Assembly (NCBI GenBank): GCA_947652115.1
Contig: OX393564.1
Coordinates: 7,133,524 to 7,197,523 of the forward strand
Direction of reading: 5' to 3'
DNA from: Blastomussa wellsi
Taxonomy: Eukaryota > Cnidaria > Anthozoa > Scleractinia > Plerogyridae
DNA: 64,000 bases
In this document: positions 34,601 to 45,000 of the stretch, piece after piece
Numbering within the stretch: the stretch's first letter is position 1
How the letters are laid out: the number at the start of each line of letters is the position of its first letter
Program-made: the position numbers and the translations under genes
The notes under the pieces: model-generated
Seen by the model: only the letters and a program-made list of their open reading frames with translations
Database searches by the model: none
Told to the model about the DNA's origin: nothing

Positions 34601-35478
34601 CTGGGCAAGTTAAATTTTCTTTGCTGTGAGTTGATAGATCATAGCAGGAACCAGTTCCAGAGGACTGAGTTGGATCTTCTAAGTTGCATCTTCTCATGCT
34701 TATCAAAATTCGATGATAAAAAATGGGGGTCAGTGGGCTCGTTTTTGAGTTATTAGCAGTTAAAGCTAAAATTAAGGGTGTTTTTAGCAGGCCGTATTGT
34801 TTCTATGGTAACCTATTATGTCACGAAAATTATAACAACGTGTTCACCAATGATTGGGCAGTTTTTAGATACCATGATTGTAGCATCAACTGATATAGAG
34901 TGGTTATAATGACCCATCAAATTCTAAGTCTTTGAAAGTGCTGGAAACTGTTTTGAGCCACCTTAAGTAAAGGCCCGCAGAAATCTCGGGGTCCCACCTT
35001 GGAAAGAAGGTATGTTATAATTAATTCATATCCAATAACACAAGTTAAAACAACTATTTTCTAGCTTCGTTCGCGTTTTGCAATAACATAAAAAACAGAA
35101 GCCAACTCACGCGAACGAGTTACCGAACGAAGTATAGAAATTACTCTATTTCACAATGTGTTTCGTTCAACAGACGTTTTATGAATGAAACACAAACATG
35201 AAACTCAACAAAAACTGAAAAATCCTACAAAACAGATGCTGCCCAGTGAAATGTTTTGGCAAATGTGGCTTTAAATTGGCTACGAGAAAAGAATTTATAA
35301 ATCGATAGAATTTGCTAAAACAAAAAGTAAACGATGAAAACAAATAATGACATATATACAGAAGTGATATATTCTTACCAGGACATCCACAACACATTGG
35401 AAACATTATTCCTAGCAAAACATGTAGGATAAAGAAAAGTTGTGCGATTTCTCGCTTAAAGTTCACCGAAGACAACAT
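28652..35478 (-). CDS. Secreted PAN-EGF-levanase-like domain protein (gene B)
   Basis: Five exons on the minus strand: 35478-35379, 33770-33514, 32777-32663, 31949-31636 and 28825-28652 (stop TGA), 319 residues. The PAN exon (257 bp) and last exon (174 bp) are exactly as long as in gene A, and every intron phase is the same. Exon 1 is a signal peptide ([20 protein letters not shown]). Exon 2 is a PAN/apple-like domain ([26 protein letters not shown]). Exon 3 is one EGF module ([18 protein letters not shown]). Exons 4-5 form the levanase-N-terminal-like sandwich ([61 protein letters not shown]). It lies in the same orientation as gene A, with the Mab-21-like gene and the nested transposons between them. 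A Penelope-like remnant begins about 10 bp after the exon-4 donor. Extracellular recognition is inferred from the domains. Confidence 0.83.
28968..29557. mobile_element. Palindromic MITE, GAGCCACCTTA family
   Basis: 28968-29155 (GATGCTACAATATTGGTATC, AATCATTGG, GGTGACC) is the imperfect complement of 29303-29486 (GGTCACC, GATGATTCAGT, TTGTAGCATC). The right end reads TGGAAACTCTTCTGAGCCACCTTA. A single-arm relative ends identically at 34700-34968 and a short GTTAAGGTGGCTC end sits at 38483. It lies in the last intron of gene B. Confidence 0.6.
29585..29880 (+). mobile_element. tRNA-derived SINE
   Basis: The head reads CCTAATGGTTAGTGCGCTGG (box A-like), then GGACCGTCCGAGTTGAGCCC (box B-like), followed by a family body (TTACTCTCACAGTGCCTCTC, GTAGAAATACTCTCTGTC). 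The order and spacing of the two boxes fit RNA polymerase III promoters of tRNA-derived SINEs. Related copies: 32437-32610 (-), 58848-59085 (+) and the fragment at 15498-15650. Confidence 0.75.
30084..30150 (+). repeat. Short tandem repeat
   Basis: About two and a half copies of a unit built from GCTAGCACGTCAATGAAGCA followed by CGTCA, with small changes. It lies in the last intron of gene B. Confidence 0.6.
30168..30606. mobile_element. MITE with about 190-bp terminal inverted repeats, AAAGTGCACCTA family
   Basis: The left arm (AAGTGCACCTA, TTTGCACCAGT, TTTCTCCTTTT, GACCGAGTCAGAAGGGGCGT) is matched over nearly its full length by the right arm ending TAGGTGCACTT. Only a short centre around GCATGCATG is unpaired. 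The family recurs at 57455-57726 (left arm deleted) and at 48279-48440 (cut by the duplication junction). Confidence 0.85.
30705..31625 (-). pseudogene. Penelope-like element remnant (reverse transcriptase end plus GIY-YIG region)
   Basis: Read on the minus strand from about 31625: [20 protein letters not shown], then [14 protein letters not shown] (reverse-transcriptase catalytic YVDD). An internal deletion and stops follow, then [51 protein letters not shown] and [20 protein letters not shown], the C-terminal GIY-YIG-type region. The non-coding end near 30710-30780 (AGTCCTTCTCAGGACTACCC) is typical of this element group in invertebrates. Most of the reverse transcriptase and the core GIY-YIG motif are missing. 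Confidence 0.8.
32437..32610 (-). mobile_element. tRNA-derived SINE
   Basis: On the minus strand: CAAATGGTTAGCGCGGTGG, then GGACGGTCCGGGTTCGATCC (a good box B), then GCACTGCGTTGTGTTCTTGG and CTCTCACAGTGCCTCTCTTC. It lies between the EGF and levanase-like exons of gene B and is the best-preserved head of the family here. Confidence 0.8.
33771..35378 (-). other. Gene B first intron
   Basis: It holds a T-rich TTTTA microsatellite near 33925-33972, a single-arm copy of the GAGCCACCTTA MITE at about 34700-34968, and an imperfect fold around ACTATTTTCTAGCTTCGTTC near 35055. No coding exon seen. Confidence 0.45.
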
Positions 35479-36849
35479 TATTTTAGACTCCGTCCCGGCG
35501 GCGCAGTTGATCGCGTACAAAAAAGGTGAAAAATATATGTTGATATAATTTTGACGGTTGCATCAATGGAAATACGAATTAATGGAAGCAGGTGTGGTTT
35601 GTCAAACTGTCGACAGACTGTTTATAAACCTAAATTCTGCACGGTGTTGTTGAGATATCACCTGAGTGTTGTTAGTATTTAATTGAACTACCTTTTGTCA
35701 ATCTGTGGCGCGTTTTAAAAATAAAAATGCTTTTTCAGAAGTTGACTGAAATTTCTTAATGTGTCAGCAATATTTACTGAAACATCAGAACGCAACAAGA
35801 ACAAAATTTCTGGTTGTTCTTGTGGTTTTGTTTACGCTATGACACGTACGAATTATTCGTTCGTTCGTTCTTCCTTTTTTTCTTATGTTTATAGTTACGA
35901 CCACTACAACCAGCCTTACGCTGGCAAACACTGAAGTGCTATCACAATATATATCTACATTTTGAGTTAGGAACAGCAAATTTAATTATATTCCGTTGAT
36001 TAAAGTTGATTAATTAAAACTTAAGCCTTTGTTATCAGTTTGACTTGGAAAGTTTATTTTCGTGAATCACCCTGAAGCCCCAGTCTTGGATCTTTGTGAA
36101 ACGAAATCCTTTTCACTTGTTTAAAGTGCTGCAATGATCAAATTTTTAAGTTTAAAAAATTGGTAAAATATTCAAATTAGGAGTCAGATGACGTCATACT
36201 GAACTCAATTTTATATCAAGTAAATAAATAGGGATGTTTCGTTCATTTTTCTACAGAGTCAATTGAAACTTTGCAGACTATAGTAGTTCTATAGGCGACA
36301 CACATATTGTTATAATTAAATCTTGGCAAAACAATCTTTTCCAATTTCCTGGAACCTGTTTTCAGTATTTGAGTGATTTTGTCCCAGAAAAATCAAACCA
36401 GGCCAAAAAAACCTACCTAACATATACATATGCTTGTGAGATCATGAAGATCTGAAGTCATTGCGAAATTTCAAAATGGACTGCCAAGAATGGCCAGAAT
36501 AGCCTTAAACATTGGGGAGATCTGGAACCCTGAATGTTGCCATGGTAACACAATTGCTAATCTCATGTTGCATGACTCACCAACTAGAGTCATGATGCAA
36601 TGAATCAAACATTGCTGATACAAACTGGGTGAGATATTTTTTCTTCATACATTTGATTAAAATTTGGTTCAGCTATGACGGCACACTTAGCTAATTGCAT
36701 ATTTTAAAAACTTGAATATCCCTGTAACGAAAAACGATATTTTTTCATCTTATACAGACTGCTTTTTACTGCTTTAAAATGCCTTAGATTTGAGACATGC
36801 GAATTTCGTCATAGTAGCCATTGGCGTAGCCACTATTGTATATGTACAT
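35479..36849. other. Intergenic, AT-rich, nothing assigned
   Basis: Upstream of gene B. There are short frames only and a GTTC microsatellite near 35860. I see no gene. Confidence 0.45.
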
Positions 36850-36979
36850 CTTATTAACCAAGCGCAAGGGCCGTACTGACGGAGTATCGACCCGATCGAC
36901 GCCTACGTCCGTGCAGAAACGACCGATGGCTGATAATTACCCAGTACGGTCCCGAGCAAGGTTTAGCTTGGTTAATAAG
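36850..36979. mobile_element. MITE, CTTATTAACC family
   Basis: CTTATTAACCAAG at 36850 pairs with CTTGGTTAATAAG ending 36979. Inner blocks (GGGCCGTACTG, CAGTACGGTCCC) also pair. Same termini as the element at 26503-26639. Confidence 0.65.
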
Positions 36980-37059
36980 ATATTTATTGCACAACTGAAA
37001 AAGTCTTTTATAGAAAGAAGCGTACAAAGAAGAACGGGAGTCTGGCTGAGTTCGTAAAT

Positions 37060-38480
37060 AAAATCCCCTTATGTTGTTTTACAAACCAACTGGTAACAAC
37101 AGGTTACCTGGTAACCTAGAGGTAGCTGATGTAACTTTCTTAAACATACAAGACACTTTTACCAAAGAAGTAATTGGAATTTGGTCTAATTTAAACTACG
37201 AAGAGAATCCGACATACTTGGGATGTTTACCAATCTGGTACAACTCTCTAGTAAGGATTGCGAATACAGCTATTTATTATAGAAACTGGGCCTGTGCCGG
37301 CGTTAGGCAGATTAAGGATATGTGGGACCCAATTTCGGGTTTCCTAAAATACGAAGACTTCCAAACCCGCTATAGAATTAAATCCACCTTTTTAACTTAT
37401 TGTGGTATCGTCTCATCAACTCTATGCAGGATCAAACTACAATTACGAACAGCAATGATCAATCTTCTCGTGGCCAAAAGCTACTCACGTCTTTCAGCTA
37501 TTGTAAAGATGCTTATAAATTAATTTTTAAAGGAATCTCTTCAACACCTACCAAAAGCCAAGAAAAATGGATAGCCGACTGTGAAGCCTATGAAAATGTG
37601 ATAAATTGGAATAAGTCGTACCTTCTGCCTTTCTGCTGTACGAAAGAAACTAAACTTCAGACTTTCCAGTTTAAACTTCTCCACAGAAGAATAGCTACGA
37701 ATAATTACCTTTATAAAGTTGGTTATTCTTCTACGGAAAAATGCACTTTCTGCGAACAATACATAGAAACCTTAATCCACCTGTTTTGGAAATGCGAATT
37801 TGTTCAATCTTTTTGGAAAAGCATTCAATATTGGTTAATACAGCATCAGATAAAGCCACAAAATTTTTCGCTGTCTTTACTTTCTTGCCTGGGATTAGTC
37901 AATAGCTTTGACGACAATCTTTTGCACCATGCACTTCTGATTGGTAGGTACCACATTTATTGATCGCAACTAAATAAAACTTTACCAAATGTACAAGTTT
38001 TTTCACAAACTTTTTTAAAATGTAGAAAAATCGAAAAGTGTTGGGGCTACAAGACTAAGACGATTAACAAATACAATTTGAATGGGACCGTTTCTTGGAC
38101 AAGTGAAATGTAGATCAAATCTAATTCACCATAGTTTCTCCTTTCGCTTCTACTCTTCTCAAAAGACCTATTAGGATCGCGGCATCACTTTCCTTTTTCC
38201 TTTTTTTTTGCTGTAAGCACTGATGCTTCCATTAATGCAGTAAGTCAATTAGTATTTTATATTTGTTTTGTGTTAGTTGTGTTAATAAATATTAATTATA
38301 ATAAAACATGGTAGCACAAAAAAAGTAAATGAAAGTATTGGTATTGTAAGTAATTTTGTTTTGTATTATCTTAGTTTTTTCTTGTAAGTATTGTAAATAG
38401 TGTAAGTAGTGTACTGTTTTCCAATATCTTTTTGTAAGTAGTGTAATTGAATTTAAAAAAGAATTTAAAAAAGGAAAAAA
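37060..38480 (+). pseudogene. L1-type LINE, ORF2 3' end
   Basis: Two overlapping frames (37071-37523 and 37400-37963) carry the C-terminal part of an L1/Tx1-like ORF2: VIGIWSNLNYEE, MWDPISGFLKYEDFQTRY, then after a frame change KLQTFQFKLLHRRIATNNYL and KCTFCEQYIETLIHLFWKCE, the cysteine/histidine block after reverse transcriptase. A long 3' tail with TTGTAAGTATTGTAAATAGTG repeats ends in an A-rich tract near 38480. 5'-truncated, with a frameshift near 37420. Confidence 0.75.
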
Positions 38481-38530
38481 AAGTTAAGGTGGCTCTAAAA
38501 CCTATTGAGTTATGCTAAACTTTGTTGATG

Positions 38531-39597
38531 CCTAGTGGAAGTGTTAATGTTTCTTTAAGCTTTAAGAACTAAGAACATTGTTGCCTGATCATTTACTTTT
38601 TTTTCTTGTTTTGCATTCACCCGTTATTACTTTCTTTTCTTAACAAGGAAGGGTGTGACGATATGCCAGTTGTCTAAATCAGCCAATAAGAGTTAATTCG
38701 ACCATGTGCTCGTATTGCTTCGTTCTCAGAACAAAGTTCTGTTGAGTTTACTGTTATCGAGCTTGATTTACACACCTTCTATCATTTATTGATCAAAACC
38801 AATTTTTGCAAGATCCCTGGAATACTGGTGAAGGTAATTACTAGTAATAATAACCCCATATAACTGCAACAGAAGTAACTTCACTTAAATGGTTTACTGA
38901 TTTCTTTTGTTTAAAATCTCTGAATGAAAATTATGATCTGACATAACTTGGTGTTGCTTGGGAAGTGGAGCCCTAATTAATTATGTTAGTTAACACGTCT
39001 TATCTCGCTGTTGGAACTTGTGTAATCCATTTATTGAATTCCAATGTTCTCTTTGGTATAATTATTATTGTTCTGCTGTAGTGGACCCGTGGGACAATTT
39101 GATACCCATTCACCTTAATGGAAGAAATTTTACTTTCACAAGATTTAATGATTTTAAATGGATGACATTTCGTCTCAGTTTATAAATAGTTGCGGGAATA
39201 AGCTATCAGGGATTATCTAGGATTAATTAATCGAATGGTAATTGACATAGAACCCCGTTGTGCGCGTTATCGTTTGTGTTTTGTACAAAAGTTGACGTAT
39301 ATCTCTTTTGTTTTAAATGGAGTTATTTTGAATACGATTGACGTGATTGTCTGTTGAATTGACAAGGCGTCTTCAATTAGAAATGAGTCTCTCATGTTAA
39401 TCAAACTGTTGTGAACCAGGCAACCGACAAGAACAAGGCATTGCTCAACATTTCCGCACTATTTCGTACCTTTCCTCAGCATAAAATGTAAAATGATGGC
39501 TTATTAGAAGCAACACGATATAATCAAAACAGCCGGCTCAGATCTCAAAGAAGCCTGTTCACGTTTTCTCAGTGTTGGTAGTCTGCAATCAATAGCG
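38531..39597. other. Intergenic, nothing assigned
   Basis: AT-rich sequence with no frame or repeat I recognise. It begins just after a short GTTAAGGTGGCTC MITE end at 38483. Confidence 0.4.
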
Positions 39598-39894
39598 ATG
39601 ATACATAGCCAAGATTCATTCCACGAATTGGAGGAAATTTTGCGGAGCTTACAAGAGTATTCTGGGGACAGATCGACCTCTGCGGACGATAGCACCAAGG
39701 CAGTGGAAAAACAGTGTATCGAGAGCGCGAATTCTAATTCACAGGATGTTCCAACAGCGGAGTACAGCGATCAGCCCAAAATAGTGGAAATTTTGATGGA
39801 AATATTACTCCAGCAGAAACTACACACGTCAAAAATATATACAGTGGACGGTTTGAGATTCAAGGTTTATGTGTTGGATGATACAGAACTTTGA
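39598..39894 (+). CDS. Hypothetical acidic protein, 98 aa (possible last exon)
   Basis: The frame is open from about 39508 to a TGA at 39892-39894, so it may be a terminal exon rather than a gene starting at the ATG. Sequence: DSFHELEEILRSLQEYSGD, a polar middle, then KIVEILMEILLQQKLHTSKI and YTVDGLRFKVYVLDDTEL. The composition looks protein-like (leucine heptads, few rare runs). I do not recognise the family. The 3' half (from 39735) is copied at 48441-48600 because the tandem duplication starts inside this exon; the copy has one change visible (KIVE to NIVE). Confidence 0.35.
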   Translation: MIHSQDSFHELEEILRSLQEYSGDRSTSADDSTKAVEKQCIESANSNSQDVPTAEYSDQPKIVEILMEILLQQKLHTSKIYTVDGLRFKVYVLDDTEL

Positions 39895-40339
39895 GTGTTA
39901 CGTGTTAAGCCAACACGATGAACAAACAGTGAAGATGATCAGATAGAAGAGCGAATACTGATTATCGATATATTGATGGACGCTCAGATGAAACCTTGCC
40001 GGGTCAATGAAATTCAGTTTTTTTCTCCTCTTTGATTCAGAAGACGAAACACCAGAAACTTTAAAATATAAAGAATATAAGGAACTTTCTGTAATGATTT
40101 TCACAATCCTTATTTGTGTGATATTTTACAGCTGAGCCGGTTTAGCTAATAAAGGCAAGACTTCGCAGACGTTTTGTAGCTAATTATATACCTGTCAACA
40201 TTTTCTTATCCAAAGGCGTGAGACCTTTCACCCCGGAGGAGCCTGGATTTCCGAAGATGTCACGATGATTTCCGAACATTTCCGAATGTGTTCGAAGATT
40301 TCCGAAGACGTATGAAGGCTTCCGATTACATTCCGATTA

Positions 40340-41972
40340 CATTCGGTGTTACAGACGAACTGCTGCAGGCTATTGATGATAAAAAGATCTCAGCTCTGGT
40401 GTTGCTTGACATGTCAAAGGCCTTTGACAGCATTGGACATGCTGTCTCAGGGACGGCGGAGCCGGGGGGCTGGGGGGGCTGAGGCCCACCCACTTTTTAC
40501 GACAATGACAATTTTTTGTTTTAGTACAAGGTTGGTATTTACAAAACTTCCAAAATATTGCTGTAGCACAAAAAGTACCTGTCGTTTTGCACTTATCCAG
40601 GTTGTCTTTTTTTTAAGAAATATATCATGGAGAACGTTGAAAATACCATTTCCGAGCCTCTAGACTTCAAACTTTTCTGGGGGAGGATGCCCCCGACCCC
40701 CCTAGAAAGTTGCGCCACTGGCGATCATTTTAAAGCCCCCCTCACTTTCAAATACGCTCCGCCGTCCCTGTGTCTCCTCTCAAAGTCTCAACTGGTTCCA
40801 TAGCTACCTTGTTGGCCGTAGTCAAAGAGTACGCATCCAAGATGCTATCTCTGAGGCACTTCCACTGAAGTATGGAGTCCCTCAGGGATCAATATTGGGC
40901 CCAGTCCTGTTTACTATTTATGTAAATGACCTGTTGTCTGTCCCCACACACTGCAAATCGGCCTGTTATGTTGATGATTGTAAACTGTACTTGTCCTTTC
41001 CCTCGTCTGACATATCCACTGCAATTGACAATCTAAATGCAGACCTGGAAAGTATCTCCAGATGGTGTTGTCAAAATTCTTTATTGATAAATCCTGATAA
41101 GACCAAAGTTCTAATGATTGGTGTGCCTCAACTCCTTCATAAGCTGCCCACAGTATCTGTTCGGATGCTCGGAAAAGAAATTATACCTGTTACTGCTGCT
41201 AAGGATCTTGGCATTTACATTGACCAGTCACTAACTTATAATGATCACATTACTAAACTAGTCTCTACCTGCCTACATAAACTTATACAAATAAATAGAA
41301 TTAAGCACTTGCTAGATAAGAAAACAATACTTCTCCTTATGAGTTCCTTTGTCTTCAGTAAACTATATTACCGCTCAACTGTCTGGTCAAATACTAGTAA
41401 ACATAACATCAAGAAACTCCAGTTAGTACAGAACTTCGCTGCCCGTATTGTACTCGGCCTCAAAAAGTTTGATCACATTTCACAAGGTATCAAAACCCTG
41501 AATTGGCTGCCTGTTAATGACAGACTTTACTTGAACGACGCTGTGATGATGTTTAAATGTGTTAATAAACTTGTTCCTGACCACTTAGCTGGGAAATTTA
41601 CTCTGCGTTCTCAAATTCATACCAGGAATATTAGGCAATGCAGTCAACTGAACATTCCAAGATGACGTCGAGCCACTGGTCCGCGTTCTTTCGCCTACCG
41701 TGGTGCTAGGCTTTGGAACGACCTAAGTGATGATGTTAAATCTATAGGCTCAGTGAAAACTTTAGATCAACTATTGTTCGACTACTTTTTTCTGATTAAT
41801 TAATTTATTTTTTTTTCTTCCTTATTAGATTTTACTAATTTTTATTCATATTTATTACCTTAGTTATCTGTCTATTTATGTAATTATAATAGTATTTTAG
41901 TCATGAAGCCTTGTAACCGAAAAACCCTTGTTGGGAGTTACAATAAAGTGTTTATGTATGTATGTATGTATA
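40340..41972 (+). pseudogene. CR1-like LINE, unit A copy
   Basis: Reverse-transcriptase fragments: ITFGVTDELLQAIDDKKISA, LVLLDMSKAFDSI, then (after the inserted MITE) GVPQGSILGPVLFTIYVNDL and the catalytic ACYVDDCKLYL, with the C-terminal region reaching LNIPR and a stop at 41663-41665. Similarity continues beyond the stop (FAYRGARLWNDLSDDVKSIG). It ends in a TATG tandem tail. About 30 bp present in unit B just before the MITE are missing here. 5'-truncated and inactive. Confidence 0.85.
40448..40770. mobile_element. MITE inserted in the LINE, unit A
   Basis: Termini CAGGGACGGCGGAGC and GCTCCGCCGTCCCTG (15 bp) with a 5-bp direct repeat TGTCT on both sides (40443-40447 and 40771-40775). Confidence 0.85.
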
Positions 41973-42069
41973 CAGGCGTGAGAATTTGGTTCATAGGCGT
42001 GAGTTCAAAGTTTTCAGCCCGCAGGCGTAACACTTACGCCTAAGGCGTGAGAGTTCGCAGGTATATATA

Positions 42070-45000
42070 GATTACTCCTTTTCAGAGCTTTTGTATACCC
42101 TAAACGGTTACTTTTCTGTCGCAGTAAGTAGTTGACAATTGCTACCTTTTGATGTTACTGACATCATCATTTTACAGCAAATTGTTTCTTAATTGCTGAT
42201 AGTTGCAGCCTTTTTCACTGAACATTTCCACCACACTTTTAAGTTACACAGACTAGAAACCACCGGGAAAATTAAGTGCACTTTGCAAAGTAATTTTAAG
42301 TTTTTCATTTTTATCTCAGTCCAAAGACCTCTCAAGCGACAATCTGTTTAAAGGAGAACTGAAGACAAAATTGACCATTTCTTTTTCTTATTGCTCTGAC
42401 CGTGTACAATAATGTTTTAAAGTTTTTTTTCGACCTCAAAAGACCCGTTTTTAGCGTGATTTTACGCCATTGCGGCTCAGAATGGGTGGGTCAGCGGTCT
42501 TTTATGACGTATGATATGGGGAAACATGGGGAAGATATTTGAAATCGCGCCAAATAAAAAAAATAATCTATCCTGCTTACAGCTAGCACACATGATGCCC
42601 TTATCAATCTATGAATCTTATCCTACCATGGTGTACTGTGGTGCTGCTGGATGCTCGAATAATTCTCAGTGTTCCCCATGCCACTCACATACATTTTGAG
42701 CCCGCAATGCAAAGGCCCAAAAAGTGGGAAAACCTCGTCTTCAAACCTAATTTTCTCGCCAAAATGAAGAAACGGGAATAAATTACTACCCAAACTAAAC
42801 TTTACTTACGTTAGGCTTTCTAAAGAATGTGTTAAGCGGGATAGCGGTACATGGTTCTTTTGTCTGCTGCCAGTACCACCAATAAAGGCCAGTACATTGT
42901 CAGAGACAATGATTTCGTAACTTACCATTGTGTGCATTAATATTGTGTGCAGTACCTTTTTAATCCCCTCTACAGTTATCTTGTACCCACATTGTACCCA
43001 GGTAAATCAGCGTGCACAATCAGCCTTACCGCGCGAAAATAAATCTATACATTGCTACGTATTACTCAGGTCTGGGGCCGATACTTTGGCGACTAGATGG
43101 AATACTTGGTACGTTTTACAATATCTGGCGTCTTTAAATGTTTCATCGAATAAGCTTTTGGGGTGAAGAGCATAAGTGACCAGAAAATGTTTGATATATT
43201 TAAGGAACTCTCCAGGCGAAAATGGGTTACGAGAATGTATGGGAAGTTGCCAACCCCTACCCGTTCTCAAATAAACCCTTCTCTGGGAAAAATTCTGTTA
43301 ATGTACATCAAAGTGAACATGCTTCCTTGTGAGGGGTGATGAATGTAAGCTAGTTTTAAACCGTAAGCGTGTGGTTTCATTTAGGCTTAAAATGGCAGAA
43401 AATCACAAAGTCACAAAGGTAAAACGAAGTAAGGATATTCAATGAATGGCGAGATTATAATGAGTTAAACTGAGCCTTCAAAAATGAACTTTCCCAACAA
43501 GAAACAGATTTAGGTTAATTTATAGATAAGTGATCTTGAATGTCCACAATCATTTCGTTGTTTAATTAAAAAAAAGAGCTTTGATCAGTTAATGAAGTTC
43601 GCGTTATCATTTTAAGTTTTCAGTCCATACATATAATTAATAAGGATGGGAAAAAGTTCCTGCAATAAAATCAACTCATTTAACGAAACAGAACAACTCT
43701 CTTCCTTTACTATGCTTCCACGCTGCAACAAAACCCCGCTACCGTATTTTCGCTTTGTACCTTGTCTTTCAGGTGCATTCGACTGGTAAATCCGGGTTTT
43801 GGAGTTCCCAATAAAACAAAAAACTCCAAATATCCAAAATCCTGATTTTCCAATCTAATGCACCTTAATAGTCGGTCGTTTGCTGTTTAGCGAGATAACG
43901 GACCAAAGACCTCATTAAACCAGCTATCTACACCGTCAACGTCAAGCTTTACTTCGGAAATCTTCGTTGAGCTTCGTAATTGTTCGGCCAAGTACGGTAA
44001 CCGTAGTTCCTTCCTTTGCAAAACGGGCAAAACTTAGAGTACTCTCCAGGGCTCCATTGAAGGACAATTTAGTATGCAGGCTAGACTTGCGAGGGAATAC
44101 AAAAATGTGAACAAGACTATCTATAACGGCTGCTTCGACTCTCTTTCAGTCATCTGCGAACTTGAGTACCAAACACCTTCCCGCTTCCACGCAAACTGCA
44201 ACGAAAAATGAAGGCTTTGCGTCAACATTTTAGTCTCAATTCTGCTTAACAATTGCCAAACATTTGTTTCTATGCTATTTGCCGGACGGTGTATCAAGAC
44301 AGTTCCGTATACCGTATTTTCTCGATTAAACGCCGGATCTCTAACAAAACGTGGCTGGCCCCATTCTCGTCCCCAGAGTCCTCTTCGCTTCTCTCAACCG
44401 GCGAGGCCTTGGTACGAGAAACGAAGGGCTCTGCGGACAAAGGATTTTGGACTTCCGGTCTTCAAGTATGCAGTCCTAATGTTTCTACATACTGTACGGG
44501 AGAGAAACAGAGGCCAACGAGGCAGGATGCTTGGAGTGTTTAAAGTGCTACTACGATGTCGTTGTTATTCTGATATACGTCATAGACGTCATATACTCAC
44601 CAGTTTAATTTTTTACTGTGTAAACCCAGCTAATCTGGTATGCAGAACAGCAACTTACTTCCAAAAGCTCGTGCTGCATACTAATCAGCTGGGTTCACAC
44701 ATTGCAAAAACAAATTGGTGAGTGTATGACGTCATTTCCTCTCTCGATCCAACTCTCTTAATGCAACTCGACTGAGGCCGAATCTGATAATGGCGGACAA
44801 TTTAAACAAGAAATCGCCGTCCAAAAAACGAGCTTATTTTGAAAATTAAGGCGCAATAATTGGCATGGTGCATTCTTGTCAAAAGTAAAATCGGAATCGA
44901 AAGAGAACAAGAACAACATTTTTGGAATTCCCTTCGTGTAGAACAGAAAGAGGCGATAGGGGCATTGCTGTTTTAATGAAAGACACTATTCTACTGACAG

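Larger units (their letters stand above)
40185..42069. mobile_element. Nested element stack in unit A
   Basis: The outer repeat starts TATATACCTGTCAACATTTT and ends GCAGGTATATATAG, with AGGCGTGAG blocks inside both ends. It is interrupted by a CR1-like LINE (about 40340-41972), which is itself interrupted by a MITE at 40448-40770. A run of degenerate TTCCGA hexamers lies just before the LINE (40250-40345). The same stack is present in unit B at about 48890-50808. Confidence 0.65.
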
